From positions 1,579,495-1,643,494 of the forward strand of contig CP137666.1 in assembly GCA_037976565.1 (NCBI GenBank): a stretch of 64,000 nt of DNA. The letters are read 5' to 3'. The DNA comes from Mesocentrotus franciscanus. Lineage: Eukaryota; Echinodermata; Echinoidea; Camarodonta; Strongylocentrotidae. The position numbers were made by a program, and so were the translations under genes. Positions 40,446 to 52,039 of this stretch are shown piece after piece. Every line of letters starts with the position of its first letter. Within the stretch, counting starts at the first letter, position 1. The notes below the pieces were generated by a model that saw nothing but the letters and a program-made list of their open reading frames with translations, searched no databases and was not told where the DNA came from.

Positions 40446-41409
40446 GCAAATGAATATAACATATATATAACTATATATATCATAAATTCCTTTCGATACT
40501 TTTGAATTACACTGTACATATAGCAATAAATTACAACTCAGCAACATTCTACATTTTGGTTATGCCTTTCCATTATTTCACTTCATTGTTACCGACAGAA
40601 AATGATACAAAATAACATGTTCGAGCAATTTATTAATTTTTGGGGTGATAATTAAGATCTAACATATGGCATAAAATAACTGCAATAGTAGTGACAGCAA
40701 TTCACAATGAAATGTTGTCAGTGTTAACGGCTCCAAATATTATTAATTGAATTGTACGAAAATGAAGCGAACAGTAATTTACTTCATCAACATGCTTGAG
40801 GACATTCTTAAGAGAAACACAAAGAAAAATACTCCATTAAATAACAGGTAGTGACAGCTACAGGTTTGACACCATGATGACGAGGCATCAATACCACAGT
40901 CATGCGGGTCATCTAAGATGGTTAGGGAACTAATACAAGAAGGATGATACAATCCTGAGGTTTCAAACATTGAGAGAAGAACTTGAAACAAGTCAACAGA
41001 CAATTTTACTAGTACTAAAGGTAACCAGGTGTGCTGTGTGTACCAAGGAGATATGTTTACATCAGGAATCAGTGGTAGGAAACAGCCAAATGACTTCTTC
41101 ACAGAATCACAGGATACCGCTCTATGTAAAAGTTGTTTGCTTTGCAGTGTTGCATACAGTTAAACTTGCATTCTAGAGTACGTAGTAGGAGAATGCCAGT
41201 ATTGGAACGCCATAGATGTTAATCAAAACCTGTTCAAATTCTGGTCTCCACACTGTCATGTTTTTAACCTTAATCAGGCCGCGAGCAAAATTTGTCCCCA
41301 GCCCTCATGTTTCGCAAAAAGTTCTCTGCGTTTCATGTCATTTTCTTTCATTTTTTTGCTATCTTTTTGAAATGATTAAAATGTTCAGCACATTGAAATG
41401 TTAATGGAG
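40446..41409. other. Unassigned DNA
   Basis: Nothing recognised; the short open frames on both strands do not look coding. Confidence 0.5.
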
Positions 41410-42141
41410 CTCTCACACTCTGCCGTGTAGGCCTACCGTCCACCTGCCGGGCTATTAAAAAACAACAGAGTCCAGAACGTTGGGTTTTGAGCGAACTTGT
41501 CCCCGGCCGCAAGAAAAAAATCATAAAATTAATCTTTTCACCGTTTCGTTGCCATCTTCTGACCGTTCTCACCGGGCGCATACCGGGTGTTGAACGTGCT
41601 TCTACCGTCTTCACCGCCAAGATTGACTTTTGTTGAAAATTTTGGCCGTTTCCATACCGGGCCCATACCGGGTCTCGAACGTGTGCACCGGGTTTGTAGC
41701 AGCCACCTACCAGTCACTTAGCGTCCCCTCACCGCTCGGAGCGTCCTGTGAGCGAGTCCCCGGACTGCTGACGTCATGACACGACCCCGATTTGAACGGC
41801 ATTTTTTTGCCCGTTCATCACCGTTCTGTAACGGGTTATGAGCGTGTTGTGAACGTGTTCATACAGTGTGACCGTTTTCATAACGTATTCATACCGTCCT
41901 CATACCGTTCAACACCGTCCTCTTAATTGCCGCTTACTTGCGGCCGGTGCCAGCCGGCCAAAGTTTTGAACATGCCCAAAACTTTCGCCGGGTCCCACCG
42001 GGTGTAAATAAGCGCCAACGCCCTATTAACGTGTCGCCCGCTTTAATAACGAACCACCGTGTGCCCTCGCCGTTCTCCACCGTCCGCAGACATTTTCGCG
42101 CACGGTGGCACACGGTAGGCCTACACGGCAGAGTGTGAGAG
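41410..42141. mobile_element. 732-bp word-repeat MITE with perfect 30-bp TIRs (ACCGT words)
   Basis: 41410-41439 and 42112-42141 are exact reverse complements (CTCTCACACTCTGCCG outermost). The interior is dominated by ACCGT, GAACGTG, CATACCG and CCGGGT words at roughly 10-base spacing with no gene-like frame. Confidence 0.85.
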
Positions 42142-42505
42142 TCACATAAGCGAATTGAAACGTTTGATGTAATTCGCGACAAAAATATAAGCTATTATTT
42201 ATTATCATTATTTTGCCCTTGCCTCTAGCTGCTCCTTCAGTGTGCACTCATAAAAAATCCGGGAATCGTGAGTGCTGCCAGGCCACGTTGCCAAGATACT
42301 TGTTATTTTTCCAGCATGATCATAAACAACCTACCAATAAGTTGAAGAGAAATACATATCTTACACTCATACTGAACTTCATAGATAGACTTGAATTATT
42401 TTTTTTCACATGCATTTCATTTCGTACAATTTCATCATATTCTTCCAAAAGTGTAATTTGTCTAGGCTACTAGTTATAACAAATCTATAACTCCACAAAC
42501 AAATT

Positions 42506-42724
42506 CAAGTAACCAGTGACGTATCTAGGGGGGGGGGGCAAACAAGGCAAGAGTAAAACAAAAATTGAATGTTTAATCTGATGAACAATCAAAGAAGCCA
42601 ACGGTGTCAGAAGTTGGAAGGGGCGTGATTTCAGCGCTTGCCTCGGCGTCAGATGTTGGAAGGGGACGCGATTTCAGCGCTTGTCCCGGGCGCGGTTTTT
42701 CCTAGATACGCCGCTGCAATAAAC
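42506..42724. mobile_element. hAT-like MITE (CAGTGACGTATCTAGG ends)
   Basis: 42514-42716, ends CAGTGACGTATCTAGG and, inverted, CAGCGGCGTATCTAGG. Flanks CAAGTAAC and CAATAAAC match at six of eight bases. It contains a 46-base direct repeat (TTGGAAGGGG..GCGATTTCAGCGCTTG). Confidence 0.65.
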
Positions 42725-42939
42725 TCATAGTAATTGCATTTCAATTTAGCACTATAAAAGCAACAAATCAACAATACATTAACATTTCTTTACAATACCA
42801 TTTCGTAATGATTTGATAGTATATCAAGTTATGGTTAATTGAATCACATCGTGCGTAATACCCTTGCCTAAACTTAATATTTTAGGAGGACATAGATGTT
42901 TTTAAGAGAAGTTTCAAGAGGGCGTGCAAATGAAATATG

Positions 42940-43474
42940 TTATGCCTCGTTGAAACTTGCATGCATTTTGGTCCCGCACTGCCCCGCTCTATGGCGTGCC
43001 AATGCGTGCCAATTAGTGGCACGCAGTCGCACGCAGGGTCACGTCTAATATACGAATAGTTCACGCAATGCGTAACCACCAGGACACGCATTCGTAGACT
43101 ATGCGCATGGCATGCGAAAACTGCGCGGGAAGTATGCGCAGCCAATGCGCAAATTGTGAGCAAATTAGTCGTGAACATGCGTGCTACTAGGCCAACGGAC
43201 ACGCATCGGCGCGCATCGGCGCGCACTGGCACGACAATGTAGCGCATAGGGTGCGCATAGTTCACGAAGTGTTCACGAACGTTGCCAAACAAAATTGTCG
43301 TGCCAAAATTTTGAACATTTTGAAAATTCTGTCACGCATTTCACGCACGGCCCGCATCCACCCGCATCCTCCCGCACGCTACCACGAATACTTCCCGCTT
43401 AGGCACGCAGGTGTATGTGTCTATGCGCAAACTATGCGCAAACCAAAATGCGGGCAAGTGTCAACGGGGCATAA
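42940..43474. mobile_element. Word-repeat MITE (CACGCA / TGCGCA), copy 1
   Basis: Ends TTATGCCTCGTTGAAACTTG and, inverted, TTATGCCCCGTTGACACTTG. The interior is filled by GCACGC, TATGCGCA, GTTCACGAA and CGTGCC words. Confidence 0.8.
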
Positions 43475-43703
43475 CGATAAATTCTCTTTTCACCTCTGAG
43501 AGTGATATTTGATTAAAGCGAACGTGTATGTCATCCTCATGCATTACCTTCCAAGTTTCACAAAACTTGGAAAATGGTTGCAAAGTAATCGGTTTTTAAC
43601 ATTTTGTAAGCTAGCGGTGGAGACAATAAGAAACAATTGTAATTAATCTCACCTGTACATTCACAGGTTCTTCCTGTTAATGAAGTTCAGGGCTTGATCC
43701 CCA

Positions 43704-43855
43704 CCTGGGGGTGTTTCAAAAAAACTTGTCATCAGTGACAAATGACAGTTTTTGTTAAGCTACTGAAATCCTTGCTTCTGATTGGTTATCAGCAGATTTG
43801 TCACTAATTTTTGTCATTTGTCATTGAAAAAAGGCTTTGTGAAACGGGTCCCAGG
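43704..43855. mobile_element. 152-bp MITE (CCTGGG..GTTTCA ends, TTGTCATTTGTCA words)
   Basis: Ends CCTGGGGGTGTTTCAAA and, inverted, CCTGGGACCCGTTTCACAAA. The inner words TGACAAATGACA and TGTCATTTGTCATT face each other. It abuts the Harbinger remnant. Confidence 0.7.
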
Positions 43856-44095
43856 TCTCCTGATGTATAGACATGAGTCCCATCGATAGCACCTATGACC
43901 CCTGGAAATCTGCAGTACTCGTAGAATTGCTGCTGGGTCGTTTCAATTCAATCTCTCGTTGTTGGAAACTTTATGAATTGCCTCTTCCTTCTTGCAATAG
44001 CTAGCTTACGAAACATCTTTAATGATTCTACAAACAGATGACTGTGATACTGTTGCCTCGTCACCATGCATCCTCTGGAATGACCCTATAACTGA
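43856..44095 (-). pseudogene. PIF/Harbinger transposase (HARBI1-like) fragment
   Basis: The - strand reads MHGDEATVSQSSVCRIIKDV, stop, then after frame changes HKVSNNERL and a stretch whose codons give GVIGAIDGTHVY. The order HGD..VSQ.TV.RI...S and GFPGVIGAIDGTH is typical of HARBI1-type DDE transposases. Stops and shifts show it is dead. Confidence 0.75.
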
Positions 44096-44506
44096 ACATG
44101 AGATCAGGTTAATAGAAGATTGTCTGAAAAGTATTTTCTTTATTGCAGTGAAATACTTTAAGCTAAACTGAAGAAGAAAAAAAATCACAATAACAATTTA
44201 TATCTTTAAACTGACTTGAATGAAATTAAAACCAAACCAAATTTTCAGTAAGTCAGTGACTGTTTTCTTATGTCAGAAAGATTTTTAAAGAAATAATTGT
44301 CTATTTAAAAGAATAGCATCACCAAGGATTAGTGATTAAATACGTAAATTATGAATGAGACTCTGTAATATACCACTTTGTATTCTTTCCTCAATATTCG
44401 TCCTCAAAAAACAGTTGTTTTGAAAATCTTTCCAGAAGTGTGTTTTAATTGACTGACATCCTCTTTCATATCATTATACAATTTAGTAAAATTTTGACAT
44501 CAAGAT

Positions 44507-45380
44507 CCCGCGTTCACGTTCGTAGACTATGCGCATGGCATGCAAAAACTGCGTTGGAAGTATGCGCAGCCAATGCGCAAATTGTGAGCATTTAAGTCGT
44601 TAACTAGTCGTAAACATGCGTGCTACTAGGTCGACGGACACGCACTGGCACGACTAGGTTGCGCATAGTTCACGAAGTGTTCACGAAAGTTGCCCAAAAA
44701 ATTGTCGTGCCAAAATTTTGAACATTTTGACAATTCTGTCACGCATTTCACGCACGGCCCGCATCCTCCCGTACGTTACCACGAATTCTTCCCGCATTGG
44801 CACGCAAGAGTATATAGGCACCCTGACACTTGCACGATTTTGGTTCGAGCATGGTTTGCGCGTTGTTTCGTGCCACGTTCTTGCCACAACGGGAAGCGTT
44901 CGCGGAACATGCGGGAGGATGAAGGCCAATGCGGGACAAGGCTTGAATTCGTGGTAGAATTTTCGAAATGTTTAAAATTTTGGCATGACAAATTTGGGAC
45001 GACTCCCGTTTCGCGTATCCTATACGTATCCTACCTGTGTCGGTACCAACGAATTTCAATTCGTTGGTCGGTACTGACCGGTGCGTGCTAATTATGCCCG
45101 AGTAGCACGCATGTTTACGACCAGTTCACGACGGATTTACGAATAAATTGCTCACAATTTGCGCATGGTCTACGCATGCGCAATACGTGATTTAAAAAAA
45201 GGCTGAAAGCATGTCGTGACAATGCGTGAATAATGGCGTGAACAATACGTTAGTATGTCGTAAACGTGACGGGACAATGCATGTCATGTTGTTACGCATT
45301 GCACGATCGATATACGGTCTTCGAGCAACTAAATGTCACGCACTGGCAAACCAAAATGCGGGCAAGTGTCAATGGGGCAT
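44507..45380. mobile_element. Word-repeat element (CACGCA / TGCGCA), copy 2, rearranged
   Basis: Shares two blocks with copy 1: 44517-44650 with 43062-43200 (ACTATGCGCATGGCATGC) and 44655-44790 with 43255-43380 (GTTCACGAAGTGTTCACGAA). Right end CCAAAATGCGGGCAAGTGTC. The palindrome CCAACGAATTTCAATTCGTTGG is interrupted at 45049-45069. Confidence 0.7.
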
Positions 45381-46290
45381 ATATGACTCAGAGGCGCGAG
45401 GCAGAGCCAAGTATGGCCTGCTGTCTAGATCTACCACTGCACTGACTGCACTGACTGCACGTACGAGACTAACCCTTGACCTTGACCTTGGCCCGCGACC
45501 AATAAGCCTGCGACCAATACGTTGGAAGCCCAAATGTAAGAGTTCAAAGGGTTGTAGTGTCTCCAAATCGTCTAATCGAAAAGGAAAAAAAGTGCTAGCT
45601 TGGGCCCTAACTTTAATCTGAAACGGTAAAACCCGGACAAAAATTGTCGGCATGTGACACATGTATGACAGTAAAGAACCACGTTACAACTTTTACATGT
45701 TGTGGATCAATATGTAACTGAAATGTCATACGATAGTTTTAAAAGACTTCAAACTTAAAGTCGAATTGTTGCCATTATTGTATGTATTTTGTGGATAAGC
45801 CCTTGATATGCTGGTTTGAGCCCTAACTTCAATCTGCAAAAGAAAACCCAGACAAAAACAAAAATTGGCATGTGACAAACATAGGAGTCCTAATTAGGAG
45901 TAATAATCAAAAACATTTGATTTGATAAGCTCTTTATCATTTTGAAATAATATACAATACTTTATATGGCCTTTAGAGCTAAATACTGTACTGTTGATTT
46001 GAGTTATATATTTACGTTATGCGTTCATGGCCGATTTCCATCTGAAGCTCTAATTATAATTTTGCAACTGTGAAAACCTTGGTGAAATAACTTGACACTC
46101 AATTATTTCACATTTTGTTTAGTTCAATCTATTTATTTAGCAATACTCTGAAAATGCTTAAAATTACCTACACCTATTTGATTAATTTTCTAAACTCAAT
46201 AGAAATGCGTGTTCCTAAAACTAAAAGGGCATATTATAATCTCAAATTAAAAAATGAAATTGCAGGGCTCGAGATATACCAGCAAGTTTA
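45381..46290. other. Unassigned DNA
   Basis: Two loosely similar segments (GGGCCCTAACTTTAATCTG at 45602 and GAGCCCTAACTTCAATCTG near 45818) hint at an old duplication. Nothing else seen. Confidence 0.4.
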
Positions 46291-46299
46291 TATGATATT

Positions 46300-46885
46300 T
46301 GTTCGGGGTCTGCTCGCTATGCGTAAGGACCGCTATTCATAACGCGGAATTTCCTATATCTGAAGGACCGCTATTCACGAAACGGAAAGGGGTCACTATA
46401 TTATACAGGTATATTCATAAAGAAATAAGGATTGTTATTCATTAGGGCCGCTATTCATAATTCACTACTCATTAGGACCACTTTTTATAATACTAAGTCG
46501 GGGTTGCTATTCATAAAAATGAGGAAGGGGCGCTATTCATAATTTATATTGGGGGTCACTACTCGTAAGGACCGCTATTCATAACACGAAATGATCGCGG
46601 GTCTCTATTCATAAGACGAGAAGAGGGTCGCTATTCATATCGCTCTTCATAAAAGGAGAAGAGCGTCATTTTTCATAATACGAAATGAGGGTCGCTATTC
46701 ATAGTACGAAATGAGGGTCGCTATTCATTAGAGGAGAGGAGGGTCGCTATTCATAATAGGAGAAGAGGGCCGCTATTCATTAAACGACGAGAGGGTCGCT
46801 ATTCATAATCCGGAAAGAGGGTTGTTATTCATAATACGAAATGAGGGTCGCTATTACTAATACGGAATGAGGGTCGCAATTCATA
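46300..46885 (+). repeat. Degenerate minisatellite, unit about 25-30 bp (GGGTCGCTATTCATAA)
   Basis: More than 18 imperfect units of the type GAGGGTCGCTATTCATAATACGAAAT. The right flank at 47162-47174 (GGTTACGCCACTG) looks like a hAT-type end. Confidence 0.85.
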
Positions 46886-47695
46886 TAAATTAAATAAGCA
46901 ATAAACAAAATGATAATGACAAAGGGAAATAGTGGATGGGGGACGCCCCCGCGGCGGAGGTGACACATGGCTCCGAATATTTGTATTTTTTTAAAGTATA
47001 TTTTACCTTTTATCTTTGATAATTATATAGAGACATCCCCATAATCTAGCTAATATATTTCCCCCGCTCCTGCGGTGACGAAAAAAGTAGTAATACATAT
47101 AATCCTATCATAATTTGTCCTCCTTGTGGGAAATTTTGCCCCACTACCATGCTCTTATCCAGGTTACGCCACTGAGACATTAACTAGAACAAGCAGGCCC
47201 ACTATCATAGTTATTTAAGGACTGAGTTTGCTATTTCAAACACTAGTAATTGTTTATATACGACAATAATGTTTTTGTAGCAAGTAGCTTTTAGTAGGAC
47301 TTATGGACCTACATATCATATAGCCTTAGCCATATCCAGGCATCCAGAAGCTCTTCAATTTTAGCCAATGAAAAGTTTCAAGATTTTTTTGTTTCGCCAG
47401 GAATTATCATGCCTCAGGATACGAGTAATCATATTGATTAACCTAACTTCATTTATCCATAATCTTGATTTCCTGAAACTTTCCAAACACCGAAACCAAA
47501 CGCCAGACCATGAGCTTAGTTTCTGCCCAGAGAGGGGTAAGGGGGCCTTCAAAATTGTGTTTTGCTTTGGGGGGATAGGGGGCTTGAACACTTTCGGACC
47601 TTGAAGGTTTTTTCGCGTCATGTAGTGGAACAATTTGGGGTAGGATATCTATAGCCCTCGTAGCAACAAGGGGGCAGGATATAATGATAATTATA

Positions 47696-48510
47696 TACCT
47701 CACTTTAGAAATCTAGCCATCTGATTGGTCGAAATTGGAGTCGTGATTTCAAGCCATGCCCCACTCACAGGGAATAGCAATAGCCCACAGGGAATAGTTA
47801 AAAGTTTGTACCCTCATCCTCATCCTCCTGCGGTTCCCCATTGGTTTACGTGTTAAAATTGTCTTGGTGCGAGCGCGGACACCTAACATTTGTGCGATGA
47901 TTTAGTCGCTACATTTTAGGTTTTTTAATTGCATAGCGCAGCTCAGACGACCGGCGATCTCGATTGTAGCTAGCTAGGCCTAGATCTACATGTAATGACG
48001 AGATGACGCTCCTTTGGAAATATAGAGATAAACCTGCTCTTAACCTGCTCTTTCATATGACACCTCATTCTCATTTTTTGAGTATCACCTTCAGGATCAC
48101 AAGCAATAAAGGTTTGAATCTCGATTTGGAAATTTATTTCATTGACCAATTTGGCATGATCGCGCAATGCACGTACAGACTGCATAGGGATATGCGTGCA
48201 ATCTCAATGGCTAACTAAGCTACCCTGGTACCCAGTGCATGTTTATCAACATAGAACCTCGATAGCGTAAACAAACTTGATTACCATGATTGACCAGTAA
48301 GTCGCCCAAAATTGTATTCTATGACCCTGTTTTCAGTATATAAAAGTTATAATGACTGCTTTAATATTAGAGGCATAGTTGTTTTTTGGGGAGGTTACAT
48401 CGTGCTATCACCCCTCGGCATGCCTCGGGGTGATGGCACGATGTAACCTCCCCTTGAGCAATAAAAACAACTATGCCTCTCATAGCAGTCATTATTACTA
48501 TAATAAATAA
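47696..48510. mobile_element. Hairpin MITE family A, copy 3
   Basis: Same start (CTCACTTTAGAAATCTAGCC, TGATTGGTCG) as the copies at 15.4 and 16.0 kb and the same terminal hairpin with loop CGGCATGCCTCG at 48345-48500. The left-arm text of the host element resumes after it. Confidence 0.75.
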
Positions 48511-49034
48511 TTAACACAGGTAAAATACAGAATGTAAATGCAAATATGCAGGCTCAGAAAAAGTTAAACATCAATTAATTCGAGACATAAATTCAAAGCA
48601 AATACAGAAAATATACATGTAATGATGTAATAATTATTCAAGTCCATGTATACGTGCATACAGGTTAACACACGAAATATCAAGAATCAATTACTTTAAA
48701 TCTATAGCCAAACCAAAAATAGAAAATTACAATAAAGGGAACAAAACAAACGAGGAGTAAGGCTGACGTGAGTTGTCATGAAACAAGTACGATTGTAGTC
48801 ATATCCGAATTTGGATAATTTGCGCGAACAATTTTTTTTTTCATTTCAGGTCTTTTTTTTTTCTCTTTTTTTTTCTTTTTGTTTCCATCATTTATTAATT
48901 GAATACTACTGACATAAATACACAAAATTATATTGATTACAAAGAAAAACACGTGAATTATACTTTTTTTAACATAATTAACATTTTTTTCCAGAGGTGA
49001 TACTTTTCAACATTTGCCCTCCATAATATTTCCT

Positions 49035-49572
49035 TTAAAGATACTATGTCCCTTTTGCAGCCAACATCAAATTCTGTAGAACTTTGCAGGAATTATGAAT
49101 ATGTCATGTATGTCCTATCTGTGAAATTTAAACGTTAGCAGTGTCCTAATATTCAAATTATGCAAGGAAACCCGTTTACTTGCTAGACTTCACTGTCAGA
49201 CACTATTGAGTGACTGATGACTGGCTTTTTATCTTTGGTAATAACATACATAAAATGAGCTGTAAAGGGTACATGAGCATTTGTCTACATCAATAACCCA
49301 CTTCTTGTAATGGCCAAAATTAAACTGATTGAATCTTTGCGCAGCATAAAACGTACGACCATTCGGTACAATGGTCTGAAAAATCAGACTATTACTTACT
49401 GGCTCTATAGCTCCTAAGTCGATTTGACAACTAATAGTCGTTATTTTCCCACTTAAAGACATTTTCAAGCCCACTTTTTTAGGGAAGTTCTAAATTAGTA
49501 TTGTCTTTCAAATGCCGTTGGAATTTAACCTTTTCATTTTTTTGGCCTGCAAATGGGACATAGTACCTTTAA
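49035..49572. mobile_element. TTAA-type MITE (AGATACTATGTCCC family), copy 2
   Basis: TTAA at 49035-49038, then AGATACTATGTCCC; right end GGGACATAGTACCT, then TTAA at 49569-49572. It lacks the SINE present in copy 1. Confidence 0.8.
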
Positions 49573-50331
49573 ATAAATGTCGAATATGTTTGTAAAATCA
49601 CGTTTTCTTTTGTGTGTATATAAAACATAAGAAGCTAAATTAATTAATTAATAGGTTTTTAAAACTACTTATTTTGAATTTATATAATCACATTGCATGC
49701 CTACAATTATATCACTGTATTCAATTTTTTCATCATCAAACAATACTTCTGTTTTTTGTGAGAAAATTAAGACCTTGTTCCAAAATATTTTTGAGTAAAC
49801 ACAATCATAAAATAAATGATAATAAATTTCTGTGAATTTGCACTTCAAACAATAATCGTGATCAGATCTTTCAGGTCTTTTATATCACCCATCATTCAGT
49901 AGAATCGAGCACTGATATTTCTGTACGACTGACATCTCAAATTCATATTTGAAGGAATCTCATATAGATCATTGTGATTGGAATAAATAAAATAACGAAA
50001 TAATTATAATCATATACCGTATTAAGAATTGCTATGAGGGCTAGATATCCCATCCCCCTCCCCCCCCCAAAAAAAAAAAAAAAAATTCAGGTGTTTACTG
50101 TGTTTGCTTTGGATTTATCATGTCTCGAATTAATTAATGTTTAACTTTTTCTGAACCTGCTTGCATATTTATGTTTAAATTCCGTATTTTTCCTGTGTTT
50201 GTTCTGTATTTATCATTACATCCTGCCCCCTTGTTGCTACGAGGGCTACATCAGGCGCGGAACAAGGATTTCTTAGGGGGTCCAAATTTGAAATTATGCT
50301 AGCCAAATATTTGTAGGTAAAGGTGACCAGC

Positions 50332-50760
50332 AGTGGCGTAATGAGCAAAAACGTTTTTTTTGGGGGGGGGGGGCAGACCAAAAATCCGCATCACCCCAAT
50401 CTTACATGCAGGCCCCGCTGAACGTTTTTCAAAGTGGGTGGGGGAGGCTAAAGTATTTACGATCAGGTAGAGCGTAGCGTAAATTGGCGTGGGGTATAGG
50501 GGGAAAGCCCCGGCGGGGGCCAAGGGGCGGAGCCCGCGGAAGCTCAGGGGGTATGGGCATTTAATTACGGTCAGATGAGCATATTTTGATACCTTATTCA
50601 TGACACTGGTAGGTCACTAATTGGCGTGGGGTCCAGGGGCTGAGCCCCCAGGAGCTTAGGGGTTTTAGGCATTACATTACCGTCAGATGAGCATCTAGGG
50701 GCCGCCTTAGGACCCTTGGTGGGGTCCAGGGGGCAGAGCCCCGTAAGCTCAGGGATTTTA
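50332..50760. repeat. Interspersed repeat related to 36.4-36.7 kb
   Basis: CAGTGGCGTAATGAGC end at 50332, then CAGGCCCCGCTGAACGTTTT and ATTTACGATCAGGTAGAGCG as at 36540-36610, with direct repeats of GGGGTCCAGGGGGCAGAGCC text. Confidence 0.6.
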
Positions 50761-50935
50761 GGCAATTAATTCCGGTCAGATGATTTCTTTTCTTCATATG
50801 ATGCAATAAATGCACATGCATTTCACGGCTTTCAGGAACGTTATTAAATATATTTTTAGACAATATCATCATAATCATGTAAAAATTTAAAAAAACATCT
50901 AGTTCCTTTAGATGGGATACGCACGTAAAAAAAAA

Positions 50936-51106
50936 ATCGGCCAGTAGACACTTTTCGCCAATCGGAGACTCATCTCGACGATCTAGGAGACACATCTCGC
51001 CGGTGGAATGCGTGGAATGCGGCGAGATGTGTCTGTAAGACGCAGCTCGCCAGGCGAGATGCGTCTGTACAGACGTGATTTCACATCTCGCCACGACACC
51101 GGCAGT
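50936..51106. repeat. Word-repeat element (GAGATGTGTC / GACACATCTCG)
   Basis: GACACATCTCGCC, GGCGAGATGTGTCTG and GGCGAGATGCGTCTGTA alternate in both orientations. No TIR boundary fixed. Confidence 0.5.
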
Positions 51107-51478
51107 ACATTTTATGATACACAGGTGGAAGTATTCTTTTTAAGAGGGCGAACAAAAAATCTTCATGAAGCACCTCCATTACTTGGGCAGTGACTTTTCT
51201 AAAATGCATAAAGTAGGAATTATCCATGTTGAAAGGATCTGTGGATATTTGGGGGTCATTCGTACAAGTGTTATCCCCGAAGTGGCTTAATAAGCTCATG
51301 TCTGTTATATGGGGAAAAAAGTCCCTCCATTTCATAATACCCCAAAGATTTAGTTTGAAAGATTTTCACACACACACACACACACAAAGGTCACGGTAAT
51401 ATTTTTAACAACAAAAATGCACATTATCAAAACTATGAGTCATCAACATCATTATCATATTTATCAACCAGTTTAGAG

Positions 51479-51619
51479 CCCGGGGCAGCGTTTAATGAAA
51501 CCGTCATGAGTACAAGTTCACCGAGATCCGGTTGAAACGCGTGTTAAACTTAATACACGCATTTCAATGGGATGTCGGTGAACTTGTACTTATGACGGTT
51601 TCGTGAGACGCTACCCAGG
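51479..51619. mobile_element. 141-bp hairpin MITE (CCTGGG..AGCGT ends)
   Basis: GAAACCGTCATGAGTACAAG pairs with CTTGTACTTATGACGGTTTC and AAACGCGTGTTAA with the complement strand; ends CCCGGGGCAGCGT and, inverted, CCTGGGTAGCGT. Confidence 0.75.
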
Positions 51620-52039
51620 TGCATATTGTCACATTTCACTTTTTGTTCTTTCCAAGGCAGCCACATAAAAAGAGATGACTTCTGTTCTTATTCGTCATGT
51701 TTGTGAGAAGAAAAAAATTCCCTCTCCCCATAACTATACTCCCCATTTCATTTCTTTTTCCAGTACCTATTGCATTCTATCTATTATCTGCACACAGTTT
51801 TGTTATCATCTTTCTAGATTCCATTATTAATCTTTTACCACTACCCCCCTCCCCCTCTCTATTTTTCATGACAATGGTCATCATTTTCTATGAGCAAATT
51901 ATAATAAACGGCTTCAATGCAACCTAGCTATTCGTCTTTTAAAGAACAGTTAAAAACATCACAGAGTGAAATAATATAAATGAAACAGCACCTCGTTTAA
52001 ACAAATCCATTTGCAAATAATGAGCAAGACGTTTCTGAT

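Larger units (their letters stand above)
47650..50250. mobile_element. Fold-back element with two other elements nested in it
   Basis: Left arm 47650-47695 plus 48511-48605, right arm 50093-50250 (GCCCTCGTAGCAACAAGGGG outermost, then AAAAAGTTAAACATTAATT). A family A hairpin MITE splits the left arm; a TTAA-type MITE lies in the interior. Confidence 0.75.

Noticed and set aside
41348..45662. Many frames of 60-136 codons
   Set aside because: All lie in the ACCGT and CACGCA word-repeat elements, where stops are rare in several frames at once.
46300..46885. CRISPR-like array
   Set aside because: Spacers are short, related to one another and irregular, in a eukaryotic repeat context; this is a minisatellite.
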